From the NCBI RefSeq assembly GCF_946885885.1, contig NZ_CAMPHN010000057.1, forward strand, positions 1 through 24,912: 24,912 nt of DNA, given 5' to 3'. This stretch comes from an uncultured Pseudomonas sp. GTDB lineage: Bacteria > Pseudomonadota > Gammaproteobacteria > Pseudomonadales > Pseudomonadaceae. The translations under genes were made by a program, and so were the position numbers. Below, in pieces: positions 1 through 7,273 of this stretch (positions are counted from its first letter, which is position 1; every line of letters begins with the position of its first letter). The notes below the pieces were generated by a model that saw only the letters and a program-made list of their open reading frames with translations, was not told the origin of the DNA and searched no databases.

Positions 1-544
1 TGATCGGTGCCGTGAAACCCTCGGCCAAGGCGCTGCGCAACATGCCCAGCAGCGGCGTGATGCCACTGCCGGCGGCCAGCAACAGCACGCCCTCATCGGA
101 CTCGGCCCAACGCAGTTCGCCAAACGCCTGGCTCAACTCCAACACCTGACCGACCGTCACGGCTTCCAGCAATTGCCGAGACACTCGGCCATCGGGCTGA
201 CGCTTGACGGCGATTTCCAGGCTGCCGTCGGCATGCAATGCGGTGAGGCTGTAGCTACGGCTCAAGCGTACGCCCCGCTGCTCCAGATAGACCTGTACAT
301 GCTGGCCGGACCTGGCACCGTGCCAATTGCCGTTGGGCCGCAAGGTCAATGCCAGCATGTCCTCGGCCACCCACTTGCGCGACTCGACCCGGGCGAACAC
401 GCGGTTGAGCCGCCAGGCCGGGTGCAAGCCGGCGAGCAACAGGTCGACATCGCTTTCGCGTAACCAAGCACCTTCGACCAGCATCCGTATCGGGCGTAAA
501 AGGGGCGCGCAACTACGCGCCAAAGCAAAGGGAATAAGGGGCAT
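1..544 (-). CDS. desC: Ferredoxin reductase of the fatty-acid desaturase system, copy A (partial, runs off left edge)
   Basis: The reading frame is open from the ATG at 544 to base 1, giving the first 181 residues of a ferredoxin/flavodoxin-reductase-type oxidoreductase. It would pass electrons from NAD(P)H through FAD and a C-terminal 2Fe-2S domain to an acyl-CoA desaturase; the 2Fe-2S domain lies outside the window. Visible motifs are the flavin-binding RSYS (residues 96-99, then LTALHADG) and the nucleotide-binding GSGITP (159-164). A GGAG ribosome site sits 8 bases before the ATG. A DesT-like operator lies 54 bases upstream at 598-615, as in the desCB promoter of P. aeruginosa. It is a diverged paralogue of the broken desC at 1938-2359, with roughly half of the first 41 residues identical. 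The desC symbol rests on locus context; a partner desB beyond the left edge is expected but not seen. Confidence 0.8.
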   Translation of the reverse strand, partial: MPLIPFALARSCAPLLRPIRMLVEGAWLRESDVDLLLAGLHPAWRLNRVFARVESRKWVAEDMLALTLRPNGNWHGARSGQHVQVYLEQRGVRLSRSYSLTALHADGSLEIAVKRQPDGRVSRQLLEAVTVGQVLELSQAFGELRWAESDEGVLLLAAGSGITPLLGMLRSALAEGFTAPI

Positions 545-597
545 GGCGAATCTCCAACGAACAGTCGTAAATAAGGTGGCAAAGCCTTTCTATTTTC

Positions 598-615
598 AGT
601 TAACAGGTGATCACT
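598..615. promoter_or_regulatory. DesT-type operator, copy A
   Basis: AGTTAACAGGTGATCACT is an imperfect inverted repeat lying 54 bases upstream of desC copy A. It fits the DesT operator as I recall it from P. aeruginosa (AGTCAAC-N4-GTTCACT read on this strand), with about two mismatches in the arms. The second copy at 2412-2429 sits at the same distance from its own desC start, which supports a conserved regulatory function. DesT senses the saturated/unsaturated acyl-CoA balance and represses desCB. Confidence 0.6.
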
Positions 616-681
616 CAACCGGTTCGACTGCTACAGAGCGTATTTGTTAGAGGGCCGGATACATTTTCGGAAGATCGATTC

Positions 682-745
682 ATGCTGCCGCGCCGAACAA
701 AATTTGCAGACCCGCAACGCTCTGATGGACGCCGCGCGCATCAGG
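682..745 (+). pseudogene. 5' stub of desT (truncated duplicate)
   Basis: Bases 691-740 match 2508-2557 of the intact desT at 47 of 50 positions, covering the codons for QTRNALMDAAR. The matching ATG at 682 is separated from this stretch by a 2-base deletion relative to desT, so it is out of frame. Similarity stops around 742-745, and the desB stop codon is reached at 769. No DNA-binding helix-turn-helix is encoded. The stub lies divergent from desC copy A in the same arrangement as desT and the right-hand desC, so it marks the end of an older second desC-desT module. Confidence 0.75.
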
Positions 746-768
746 GCCAGCGCAGAAACCCGGTGCTG

Positions 769-1845
769 TCACAGCGCCTGGGGATTGGGCAACCGATACT
801 GCCAGATGCGCCGCAACACGGTGGCGAACTGCCCGCCGAGACTGCCGCTGTTGTAGACCTGGCCATAACGCCGAGCGATTTCGCGCACCTCCACCGCCAG
901 GGCGGCATAACGCCGCGCCGGCAGATCGGGGAACAGATGGTGCTCGATCTGGTGACTGAGGTTGCCGGTGAGGATATGCAGCAGCGGCCCGCCCTCCAGG
1001 TTGCTCGACCCACGCAGCTGGCGCAGGTACCAGTGGCCGCGGCTCTCGCCCACCACCGAGTCGCGGCTGAACACCGCCGCCCGCTCGGTGAAATGGCCGC
1101 AGAAGATCACCAGAAAGGTCCACAAATTGCGGATCAAATTGGCCAGCACATTACCGCACAGCACCGCCAGCGCATTGGTCCCCAGCAACAGCGCCAGCAG
1201 CGGGAACGCCAGGTAGTCCTTGCCCCACTGGCGCAGCACCTTGGCGTTGAACTGCTTGATCAGCGGCGCCACCTCGGCGCGGCTCAGTTTGCCCTTGTAG
1301 ACTTTGTCCAGGCGCAGGTTCTGGATCGCGATCGAATATTGGAACAGCAGCGCCTGCAGCGTCACCCACAAGGGCTGCCAGCGGTAGAACGGCTTCCAGC
1401 GCTGCTCCGGGAACAGCCGTACCAGACCGTAACCGACGTCGTCATCCATGCCCAGCACGTTGGTGTAGGTGTGATGGATATGGTTGTGGGTATGCCGCCA
1501 GAATGCGCTGGGGCCGGCAATATCCCACTCGTAGTTACGCCCGGAGAATTCCGGGTCGTTCATCCAGTCGTACTGGCCATGAATGACGTTATGGCCCAAC
1601 TCCATGTTTTCGAGAATCTTGCCCAGGCCGAGCAGCGCGGTGCCGAGCAGCCAGGTCGGCGGCAGCCAACCGAACATCAGCAGCGCACGGCCGCTCCAGC
1701 AGCAAAAACGCACGGCGCTACGAATACGGCGGATATAGCGCGCATCGGCCTCGCCGAGGTCGGCCCGGGTGCGCCGACCCAGGGCATCCAGTTCGGCGCC
1801 GAAGGCCGCCAGTTCCTCGGGGTTGAGTTCACGGTCTATTCGCAT
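769..1845 (-). CDS. desB: Acyl-CoA delta-9 desaturase (membrane fatty-acid desaturase)
   Basis: This 358-residue membrane desaturase introduces a double bond into saturated acyl-CoA using a di-iron centre and electrons from a ferredoxin reductase. All three histidine boxes are present: HNVIH at 85-89, HTHNHIHH at 118-125 and HQIEHH at 298-303. Hydrophobic stretches around 52-75 and in the 210-240 region would be membrane segments. The start at 1845 is chosen for its strong AAGGAGATACCG ribosome site; the frame stays open further upstream, but without family similarity. It follows the desC remnant, so it would be transcribed from the DesT-controlled promoter near 2412. Because that desC is broken, the enzyme probably depends on desC copy A or another reductase for electrons. 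The gene name follows P. aeruginosa synteny. Confidence 0.9.
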   Translation of the reverse strand: MRIDRELNPEELAAFGAELDALGRRTRADLGEADARYIRRIRSAVRFCCWSGRALLMFGWLPPTWLLGTALLGLGKILENMELGHNVIHGQYDWMNDPEFSGRNYEWDIAGPSAFWRHTHNHIHHTYTNVLGMDDDVGYGLVRLFPEQRWKPFYRWQPLWVTLQALLFQYSIAIQNLRLDKVYKGKLSRAEVAPLIKQFNAKVLRQWGKDYLAFPLLALLLGTNALAVLCGNVLANLIRNLWTFLVIFCGHFTERAAVFSRDSVVGESRGHWYLRQLRGSSNLEGGPLLHILTGNLSHQIEHHLFPDLPARRYAALAVEVREIARRYGQVYNSGSLGGQFATVLRRIWQYRLPNPQAL

Positions 1846-1937
1846 CGGTATCTCCTTATGCCCCGGAGGTTCCGGGGGCGTGAATAGCGCGACCACACAC
1901 CCCTGACTGGTAGGACGGGGCGCTGCGCAAGGGGTGG

Positions 1938-2359
1938 TCAAAGATCGATCTCGACATCGGTGTTCGGTGCGTTCACGCACAGGCGAATCGGCTGGCCCGG
2001 CTCGCTGGCGATTTCGCCGCTGCGCATATCGCGCACCGCGCCGCTGATCAGCGTGCAGGTGCAACTGGCGCAAATCCCCTGGCGACCGCCATACAGCGGG
2101 CGCAGGCCAAGGTTTTCGGCCTGCGCCAATATATTGCGCGGGTTATCGCCCCCACCCTGCCGGCGGCTCCCGATAAAGCGCAAGTGCAGGCGGCTCCCGC
2201 GGTTTCGACCACATCCGGTGCGGTGACGGCCTCGCCGTGCAGCTCGCTGAGCAGCTCTGCATCGCGCCACCAGCGCAGCCCGTCGACGTCGGCCAGAGCG
2301 CGTAAAGGCGTTAACAAGGGTGCGCCAAGGCGCGCTAAAGCGAAGGGCAAAAGAGGCAT
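1938..2359 (-). pseudogene. desC: Ferredoxin reductase copy B, internally deleted and frameshifted
   Basis: The ATG at 2359 opens a frame whose first 41 residues (MPLLPFALARLGAPLL...) match the start of desC copy A. The sequence then jumps directly to a C-terminal plant-type 2Fe-2S domain, read in a different frame, ending at the stop at 1938. The whole FAD and NAD(P)H-binding middle is missing. The iron-sulphur motif reads YGGRQGICASCTC, where the family has a cysteine at the second glycine, so the first cluster ligand is lost. The GGAG ribosome site of copy A has become GTAG here. Together these show a dead gene. It sits between the DesT operator and desB, so its remains now act as the 5' leader of the desB transcript. 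Confidence 0.85.
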
Positions 2360-2411
2360 GACGATTCTACGGTGAACAGTTGTGCACCAAGATGGCAGAA
2401 GCCTTCTTTTC

Positions 2412-2429
2412 AGTCAACGACCGTTCACC
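2412..2429. promoter_or_regulatory. DesT operator, copy B (desC/desB versus desT)
   Basis: AGTCAACGACCGTTCACC lies between the divergent desC remnant (start 2359) and desT (start 2497). It matches the P. aeruginosa DesT operator as I remember it in nearly all arm positions. It is 53 bases from the desC start, the same spacing as copy A. Binding here would control desB through the desC leader, and possibly desT itself. Confidence 0.65.
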
Positions 2430-2496
2430 CGATCCGTTCGACGGTCGGGAAGTGCATTTGATAGAGTGCGCGACCACGCCCTGGAACTCGGATGTC

Positions 2497-3132
2497 ATGC
2501 AACCTCGCGCGGAACAAAAATTGCAGACCCGCAACGCCCTGATGGACGCCGCGCGCAGCCTGATGGACAGCGGGCGTGGCTTCGGCAGCCTCAGCCTGCG
2601 CGAAGTCGCACGTAACGCCGGCATAGTGCCGACCGGCTTCTACCGGCACTTCCAAAACATGGACGAATTGGGCCTGGCGCTGGTTGCCGAGGTCGGCGAG
2701 ACATTTCGCGAGACCATTCGTCAGGTGCGTCACCATGAGTTCGAAGTCGGCGGGGTGATCGATGCCTCGGTGCGCATCTTCCTCGATGCGGTCGCGGTCA
2801 ATCGTTCGCAATTTCTGTTTCTCGCCCGCGAACAGTACGGTGGCTCCTTGCCGGTGCGCCAGGCGATCGGCGCCTTGCGCGAACGCATCACCGCCGACCT
2901 GGTGGCGGACCTGGCGACCATGCCGAAAACGCAGGAGTTCGACGCTCCTGCCCGGAACATGCTCGCCGACCTGGTGGTGAAAACCGTATTCGCCACCCTG
3001 CCCGAGCTTATCGACCCGCCCTCGCCGACCTTGCCGGCCCACGCCACGCCCCATGCCAAGATGATCGAGCAACTGCGCTTTATCTTTATCGGCGCCAAAT
3101 ATTGGCAGGGGCTCGGGCACGCGAAAGATTGA
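2497..3132 (+). CDS. desT: TetR-family regulator of unsaturated fatty-acid desaturation
   Basis: This 211-residue TetR-family protein has an N-terminal helix-turn-helix around residues 31-51 (SLSLREVARNAGIVPTGFYR), followed by the helical ligand domain that in DesT binds long-chain acyl-CoA. Saturated and unsaturated acyl-CoAs have opposite effects on DNA binding, so it tunes membrane fluidity through desCB. The start at 2497 (MQPRAEQKLQ) is preferred over the longer frame from 2380, because the longer one would run through the operator at 2412-2429 and the added residues look non-coding. It is divergent from the desC remnant and ends at a strong terminator at 3165-3203. The identification rests on synteny with desB and ureE, the operator and the TetR fold. 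Confidence 0.87.
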   Translation: MQPRAEQKLQTRNALMDAARSLMDSGRGFGSLSLREVARNAGIVPTGFYRHFQNMDELGLALVAEVGETFRETIRQVRHHEFEVGGVIDASVRIFLDAVAVNRSQFLFLAREQYGGSLPVRQAIGALRERITADLVADLATMPKTQEFDAPARNMLADLVVKTVFATLPELIDPPSPTLPAHATPHAKMIEQLRFIFIGAKYWQGLGHAKD

Positions 3133-3164
3133 GCAAAGCGCACCAAAAGCATGCGCCACGGCCC

Positions 3165-3203
3165 GGCGCGCACCAATTAAATCCTGGTGACGCCCCGTTT
3201 TTT
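3165..3203 (+). terminator. Intrinsic terminator after desT
   Basis: A stem built from GGCG...ACCA and TGGT...CGCC, with a small internal bulge and an A/T-rich loop, is followed by CCG and six Ts (3198-3203). It lies 33 bases past the desT stop and separates desT from the urease accessory promoter. Confidence 0.75.
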
Positions 3204-3248
3204 GCCACGCCCGCCCATTACCGGCCTTAAACGCGCGTTGCGCGGATT

Positions 3249-3264
3249 TGGCAAGCCCCTTGCT
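3249..3264 (+). promoter_or_regulatory. Sigma-54 (-24/-12) promoter of the urease accessory operon
   Basis: TGGCAAGCCCCTTGCT matches the RpoN consensus TGGCAC-N5-TTGCW with one deviation. The invariant GG and GC are spaced exactly (GG-N10-GC). A start site near 3275 would leave a leader of about 55 bases before ureE. RpoN and NtrC control fits urease genes, which are induced under nitrogen limitation. I see no convincing NtrC site nearby. Confidence 0.65.
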
Positions 3265-3331
3265 CTGCTATCGGCATCGCCCCCATCGCGCGCCCTCCCA
3301 CGGAGGGAAACGGCATTAAAGGAAGGCATCC

Positions 3332-3832
3332 ATGCTGGTCATCCACACACGCATCGCACCCCGCGAACACTGGGACGCCGAATTGCACCTGAGCTTCGAG
3401 GCCCGCAGCAAAAGCCGCCTGCGTTGCTTCAGCAGCCAGGGCGAAGACGTCGGCCTGTTTCTCGAACGCGGCCAGCCGCCGTTGCACGACGGCGAATGCC
3501 TGCAGGCCGAGGACGGCCGTATCGTCAAGGTCCGCGCACGCGCCGAGCAGTTGCTGCACGTGACCTGCGCCAACCCTTTCGAACTGATGCGCGCCGCCTA
3601 TCACCTGGGCAACCGCCATGTCGCCCTGCAACTCGGCAACGGCTGGCTGCGCCTGCCCGACGACTACGTGCTCAAGGCCATGCTCGAGCAACTGGGCGCG
3701 CGGGTCGAAGCGGTCGAGGCGCCCTACCAGCCCGAGCAAGGCGCTTACGGCGGCGGCCATCATCATTCGCATGCCGGCGACGCCGAATTCAGCTACGCGC
3801 CGCGCCTGCATCGGTTCGGGGCGCGCAAGTGA
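3332..3832 (+). CDS. ureE: Urease accessory protein UreE (nickel metallochaperone)
   Basis: This cytosolic 166-residue protein binds Ni(II) and delivers it to the UreD/F/G-urease complex. The N-terminal peptide-binding domain and the C-terminal metal-binding domain are both present. The conserved HLGNRH motif is at residues 91-96 and a histidine-rich tail (GGGHHHSHAGD) at about 141-150. The length is normal for the family. The start is backed by an AAAGGAAGG ribosome site. It is the first gene of ureE-ureF-ureG-hupE, and its TGA overlaps a GTG that opens a vestigial ureF start at 3829. The urease structural genes are not in this window. Confidence 0.96.
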   Translation: MLVIHTRIAPREHWDAELHLSFEARSKSRLRCFSSQGEDVGLFLERGQPPLHDGECLQAEDGRIVKVRARAEQLLHVTCANPFELMRAAYHLGNRHVALQLGNGWLRLPDDYVLKAMLEQLGARVEAVEAPYQPEQGAYGGGHHHSHAGDAEFSYAPRLHRFGARK

Positions 3833-3912
3833 ATCCTTCCCGGGCGCGGTTACGGCTGGCCAGCCCGAAGTTGCCGTATGACCCGCCGGTTGCAGAGGCT
3901 GCCCATGAATAA
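3829..3912 (+). other. Vestigial duplicate of the ureF 5' end, read as a 27-codon leader peptide
   Basis: A GTG overlapping the ureE stop opens NPSRARLRLASPKLP, which matches the true ureF start [15 protein letters not shown] at 11 of 15 residues after the initiator. After PKLP the match ends, and the frame runs 11 more codons to a TAA at 3910-3912. That stop overlaps the ureF ATG at 3905 (ATGAATAA). The two copies are offset by 76 bases, so they are in different frames. The DNA copies differ at 14 of 48 positions, so this is not a fresh tandem duplication. The overlap with ureF could couple translation. Confidence 0.7.
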
Positions 3913-4579
3913 ATCCTGGGCGCTTCTTAGACTGGCCAGCCCGCAACTGCCGATCGGCGGCTACAGCTATTCCCAGGGCCTGGAAATGGCCGTGGAACAG
4001 GGCCTGGTCGACGACGCCGAGAGCGCTGCACGCTGGATCACCGATCAACTGCTGCTCAACCTCGCGCGCTTCGAAGCACCATTGTTACTGGCCCACTGCC
4101 AAGCGGCGGCCGACGCCGACTGGCCGCGTTTGCGCCAGCTCGCCGAGCGACAGCGCGCCAGCCGCGAAACCCGCGAGCTGCGCCAGGAAAGCCGGCAGAT
4201 GGGTTATTCCCTGGAACAACTGCTCAGCGGCCTGCCGGAACTGGACGACGAATCGCGGGCGCTGTTCGCCGCGCTCGACGAACCCGGCCTGGCCGTGGGC
4301 TGGGCGCTGGCCGCACGCGCCTGGCGGATCAGCCCGCAGGACGCCCTGGCCGCCTGGCTCTGGGGCTGGCTGGAAAACCAGTTGGCGGTGCTGATGAAGA
4401 CCCTGCCGCTGGGTCAGCAAGCCGCGCAGCGCCTGACCTCGGAATTGTTGCCGCTGCTCGACCAGGCGCAGCGCCAGGCCAGCCAACTGCAACCCGAACA
4501 CTGGGGCAGCACCGCCTTCGGCCTGACCCTGGCGAGCATGGCGCACGAGCGTCAGTACAGCCGTTTATTCCGCTCTTGA
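3905..4579 (+). CDS. ureF: Urease accessory protein UreF
   Basis: This 224-residue all-helical protein forms the UreD-UreF-UreG complex on apo-urease and gates GTP-dependent nickel insertion. The family start signature [19 protein letters not shown] is at residues 9-27, and the rest aligns in character and length with UreF. The ATG at 3905 is chosen because the signature begins right after it. A longer frame from 3878 only adds shadow residues. There is no strong ribosome site directly upstream, so expression probably relies on coupling to the leader frame 3829-3912 that ends across this ATG. ureG follows after 17 bases. Confidence 0.95.
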   Translation: MNKSWALLRLASPQLPIGGYSYSQGLEMAVEQGLVDDAESAARWITDQLLLNLARFEAPLLLAHCQAAADADWPRLRQLAERQRASRETRELRQESRQMGYSLEQLLSGLPELDDESRALFAALDEPGLAVGWALAARAWRISPQDALAAWLWGWLENQLAVLMKTLPLGQQAAQRLTSELLPLLDQAQRQASQLQPEHWGSTAFGLTLASMAHERQYSRLFRS

Positions 4580-4596
4580 TAAAGGAAGACTCAACG

Positions 4597-5211
4597 ATGA
4601 ACAGCCAACCTCTGCGCGTCGGTATCGGTGGCCCGGTCGGTTCCGGCAAAACCGCCCTGACCCTGGCCCTGTGCCTGGCCCTGCGCGAGCGCTACAACCT
4701 GGCGGTGGTGACCAACGACATCTACACCCAGGAAGACGCGCAGTTTCTGGTGCGTAACGAAGCCCTGGCGCCGGAGCGGATCATCGGCGTGGAAACCGGC
4801 GGCTGCCCACACACGGCCATCCGCGAAGACGCCTCGATCAATTTGGAGGCGGTCGAGCAACTCAATCGGCGCTTTCCCGGCCTCGACCTGATCATCGTCG
4901 AATCCGGCGGCGACAACCTTTCCGCCACCTTCAGCCCCGAGCTGTCGGACCTGACCATTTACGTGATCGACGTATCGGCCGGCGACAAACTGCCGCGCAA
5001 GGGCGGGCCGGGCATCTGCAAGTCCGACCTGCTGGTGATCAACAAGGTCGACCTGGCGCCGCTGGTCGGCGCCTCGCTCGAAGTGATGGAGCGCGACACC
5101 CTGAAAATGCGCGGCGATAAGCCCTTCGTCTTCAGCAACCAGAAAGTCGGCCAGGGCCTGGAGCAGATCATCGCCTTTATCGAACGCCACGGCATGCTGA
5201 CCGCCGCCTGA
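4597..5211 (+). CDS. ureG: Urease accessory GTPase UreG
   Basis: This 204-residue SIMIBI-class GTPase supplies the energy and carries the nickel for urease maturation. It has the P-loop GPVGSGKT at residues 12-19, the metal-binding CPH motif at 70-72, the ESGGDNL segment, and the NKVD guanine-specificity motif at 149-152. The start at 4597 has an AAAGGAAG site about 9 bases upstream; the longer frame from 4576 overlaps the end of ureF and adds nothing conserved. It is followed 24 bases later by the hupE-like gene. Confidence 0.97.
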   Translation: MNSQPLRVGIGGPVGSGKTALTLALCLALRERYNLAVVTNDIYTQEDAQFLVRNEALAPERIIGVETGGCPHTAIREDASINLEAVEQLNRRFPGLDLIIVESGGDNLSATFSPELSDLTIYVIDVSAGDKLPRKGGPGICKSDLLVINKVDLAPLVGASLEVMERDTLKMRGDKPFVFSNQKVGQGLEQIIAFIERHGMLTAA

Positions 5212-5235
5212 ACCAGCCACTTAAGGAGCGCCGCC

Positions 5236-5808
5236 ATGAAACTGCATAGACACCTGCCCGCCCTCGCCCTGCTTCTCGCACCTGGCCTGGCCTTCGCCCA
5301 TCCAGGCCATCAAGCCGCCGGCCTGCTGGCCGGTCTCGCCCATCCGTTGCTGGGCCTCGACCACCTGTTGGCGATGTTCGCCGTCGGCCTCTGGGCCTCG
5401 CAACAGAGCGGTGCGGCGCGCTGGGCGCTGCCCGGGATCTTCGTCGTCAGCATGCTGCTCGGCGGTTTGCTGGGTTTTGCCGGCATGCAGTTGCCCCTGC
5501 TGGAAACCGGCATCGCCGCCTCGGTATTGGCGTTCGGGCTGTTGGTGGCGGTCGCCGTGCGCCTGCCCATCGCGGTTGCCCTGAGCCTTACCGCAGCCTT
5601 CGCTTCGAGCCATGGTGTGGCCCACGGCCTGGAACTGCCGACACTGGCCAGCCCTTGGGGTTATGCCCTGGGCTTTGTCAGCGCCACCGCCGCGTTGCAT
5701 ACCGCAGGCTTCGCGCTGGTGCGCCTGCTGCCGCAAGCCGGCGCGCCGCTGATCCGCCTCGCCGGCGCCGCCACGGCGCTTACCGGGGCTTGCTTGCTGG
5801 CCGCCTGA
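5236..5808 (+). CDS. HupE/UreJ family membrane protein (probable nickel permease)
   Basis: This 190-residue inner-membrane protein starts with a cleavable-looking signal (LALLLAPGLAFA) followed by HPGH. The family signature HPLLGLDHLLAMFAVGLWAS comes next at about residues 35-54. About five or six further hydrophobic segments follow. HupE/UreJ proteins are associated with nickel uptake for hydrogenase or urease, and being the last gene of ureEFG fits nickel supply. AAGGAG lies 8 bases before the ATG. Position suggests ureJ, but the symbol is left blank because the transport role is inferred. Confidence 0.88.
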   Translation: MKLHRHLPALALLLAPGLAFAHPGHQAAGLLAGLAHPLLGLDHLLAMFAVGLWASQQSGAARWALPGIFVVSMLLGGLLGFAGMQLPLLETGIAASVLAFGLLVAVAVRLPIAVALSLTAAFASSHGVAHGLELPTLASPWGYALGFVSATAALHTAGFALVRLLPQAGAPLIRLAGAATALTGACLLAA

Positions 5809-5937
5809 TACTCCCGCAGCCAGCGGTCTGGCCGCTTTGCCGGCAACGCAATAGACCTATCGAACGGGCCGTCAGCGACTATGCTCATAGGTGAGACCTG
5901 CAACAGGGCAGGCCTGCTCCGCGCCCGGTGATAGCGC

Positions 5938-6795
5938 ATGCCAATTCCGCTGAAATTTCTGACCGTACCGATACTCCTGGCCTGCTGCAGCGGCAGCATG
6001 GCCAGCGAGCACCAGGTCGTCTGGGTACTGCCGGACTGGGCCGGCTTCAGCAACTTCAAGGATCAACGACCGGTCGACGGCCTGGTCTACGAAACTTTGC
6101 GCCTGATCACCGAGCAGTTGCCGCAATACCACCACGGCTTCCAACTGGGCAATGTGCCCCGCGCCTTCAAGGATATCGAGGAAGGCAAGCCGGTCTGCTT
6201 CGGCGCCGCCCTGGCCACCGACGAGCGCGACCGCATCGGCTATTTCGCCGAGATGATGGTGCTGCCGCCGGTACACCTGATCGTTCGTAGCGACCTGGCC
6301 GAGACACTGCGCCCACAGGCGCCGCTGTCCCTGCGCCGCACCATCAGCGATCCGCAACTACGTGGCGTGGTGACCAAAGGCCGGCTGTACGGCCCCGCCC
6401 TGCAAGCGCTGCTGCATGACCGACCGCCGAGCAACCTGCAACTGATCCATGCGCCCAACCTGGGCGCCAACCTCAGCGTGATGGTGGCCTACGGGCGCGC
6501 CGACTACACCCTGGAATACCCGTTGCCGAACCTGCTGCACGCCGCCGGACCGAGCCAACTGAGCGCGCTGGCGCTCGAGGAGACAGGCCCGTACGCCATC
6601 AGCGGCATCTACTGCGCGAAAACACCCTGGGGTCGACAGCTCACCGAACGTTTCCGCCAGCAGGTACGCAAACAGGCGCAACAGCCCCAAGCCATGCTGG
6701 CGATCTACCAGCGCTGGTTGCCGGCCAAGCAGCTACCGGAGTTCCAGCTCCATATCGCCACCTTTATCCAGCGCCTCGCCGAACAGCAACCTTGA
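5938..6795 (+). CDS. Secreted solute-binding-like protein (SBP_bac_3 type fold, function unknown)
   Basis: The product has 285 residues with an N-terminal signal peptide (FLTVPILLACCSGSMAS, cleavage near residue 22), so it should be periplasmic. The body resembles the family-3 solute-binding-like proteins often annotated as hypothetical in Pseudomonas. It has an early VLPDWAGF segment, GLVYETLRLI, a central block ending FAEMMVLPPVHLIVRS, and a mature-end helix. No transporter genes are adjacent, so a receptor or orphan sensor role is as likely as uptake. It lies 129 bases after the hupE-like gene in the same direction, with no clear terminator between, and has a weak ribosome site. I do not know its ligand. 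Confidence 0.75.
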   Translation: MPIPLKFLTVPILLACCSGSMASEHQVVWVLPDWAGFSNFKDQRPVDGLVYETLRLITEQLPQYHHGFQLGNVPRAFKDIEEGKPVCFGAALATDERDRIGYFAEMMVLPPVHLIVRSDLAETLRPQAPLSLRRTISDPQLRGVVTKGRLYGPALQALLHDRPPSNLQLIHAPNLGANLSVMVAYGRADYTLEYPLPNLLHAAGPSQLSALALEETGPYAISGIYCAKTPWGRQLTERFRQQVRKQAQQPQAMLAIYQRWLPAKQLPEFQLHIATFIQRLAEQQP

Positions 6796-6911
6796 GCGCC
6801 CCCTTTTGGTCGGTTATGCACAGACCAGCCCAAGGTTCGTTGGAATTGAGCAAAAAACCAGCAGCGACAGCCAGGCTTAGTCCCCAGGGGCCTGGCAGCA
6901 GACATACGCAG

Positions 6912-6948
6912 CTTATCCACAGATCGCTCCACAGCTATCCGGGATAAG
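6912..6948. repeat. DnaA-box inverted repeat 1
   Basis: TTATCCACA at 6913-6921 is a perfect DnaA box. CTTATCC (6912-6918) is mirrored by GGATAAG (6942-6948), and a CTCCACAG lies between. The third copy at 7274 shares the CGCTCCACAG after the box. Confidence 0.65.
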
Positions 6949-7116
6949 TCATTCAGCTGGCCTCGCCTGCCTACGCCAACACCTTGAAATAGCATGATTA
7001 TTTCTTGACTTACCGGATACCGAAGTGCGTCAAGGCCAGCGCCTGGTGAGCTGATCAAATACTGATCAACCGGCGCAAAGCGGCGCCCGCCGAGGGCTCG
7101 AACAAGGCATACCACA

Positions 7117-7153
7117 GTTATCCACAACGATGCCCACAGTAGTCGTGGACAAC
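7117..7153. repeat. DnaA-box inverted repeat 2
   Basis: TTATCCACA at 7118-7126. The arm GTTATCCACAACGA (7117-7130) pairs with the reverse complement of 7140-7153 at 11 of 14 positions, so the right arm carries a degenerate DnaA box in the opposite direction (GTTGTCCACG). Confidence 0.65.
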
Positions 7154-7184
7154 TTCAGCGTCGCTGCATAACTCGACTAAGCTG

Positions 7185-7205
7185 CTGTTTTTGCGACAAA
7201 AACAG
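7185..7205. repeat. Perfect A/T-armed hairpin
   Basis: CTGTTTTT and AAAAACAG form perfect 8-bp arms around the loop GCGAC. It lies between DnaA-box repeats 2 and 3. It could act as a weak terminator or as a melting or binding element; no gene ends just before it on either strand. Confidence 0.6.
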
Positions 7206-7273
7206 GATTGATCAAAAAATCAGCAATAGCCGCTGAAAGCCGGCCAACTAAGCGCGCAGCTGGCTACACCCAC

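Noticed and set aside
607..1887. Long plus-strand reading frame of 426 codons
   Set aside because: It is the antisense shadow of desB, rich in Gln, Arg and Ala, with no ribosome site or family similarity; the minus strand carries the three histidine boxes.
3171..3191. Possible NtrC-type inverted site (GCACCA...TGGTGA) upstream of the sigma-54 promoter
   Set aside because: The spacing between half-sites is about twice that of NtrC sites, and the arms form the stem of the desT terminator followed by six Ts.
3187..3912. Plus-strand frame of 241 codons spanning ureE
   Set aside because: Most of it is an out-of-frame shadow of ureE; only its last 28 codons (from 3829) are meaningful, as the vestigial ureF start.
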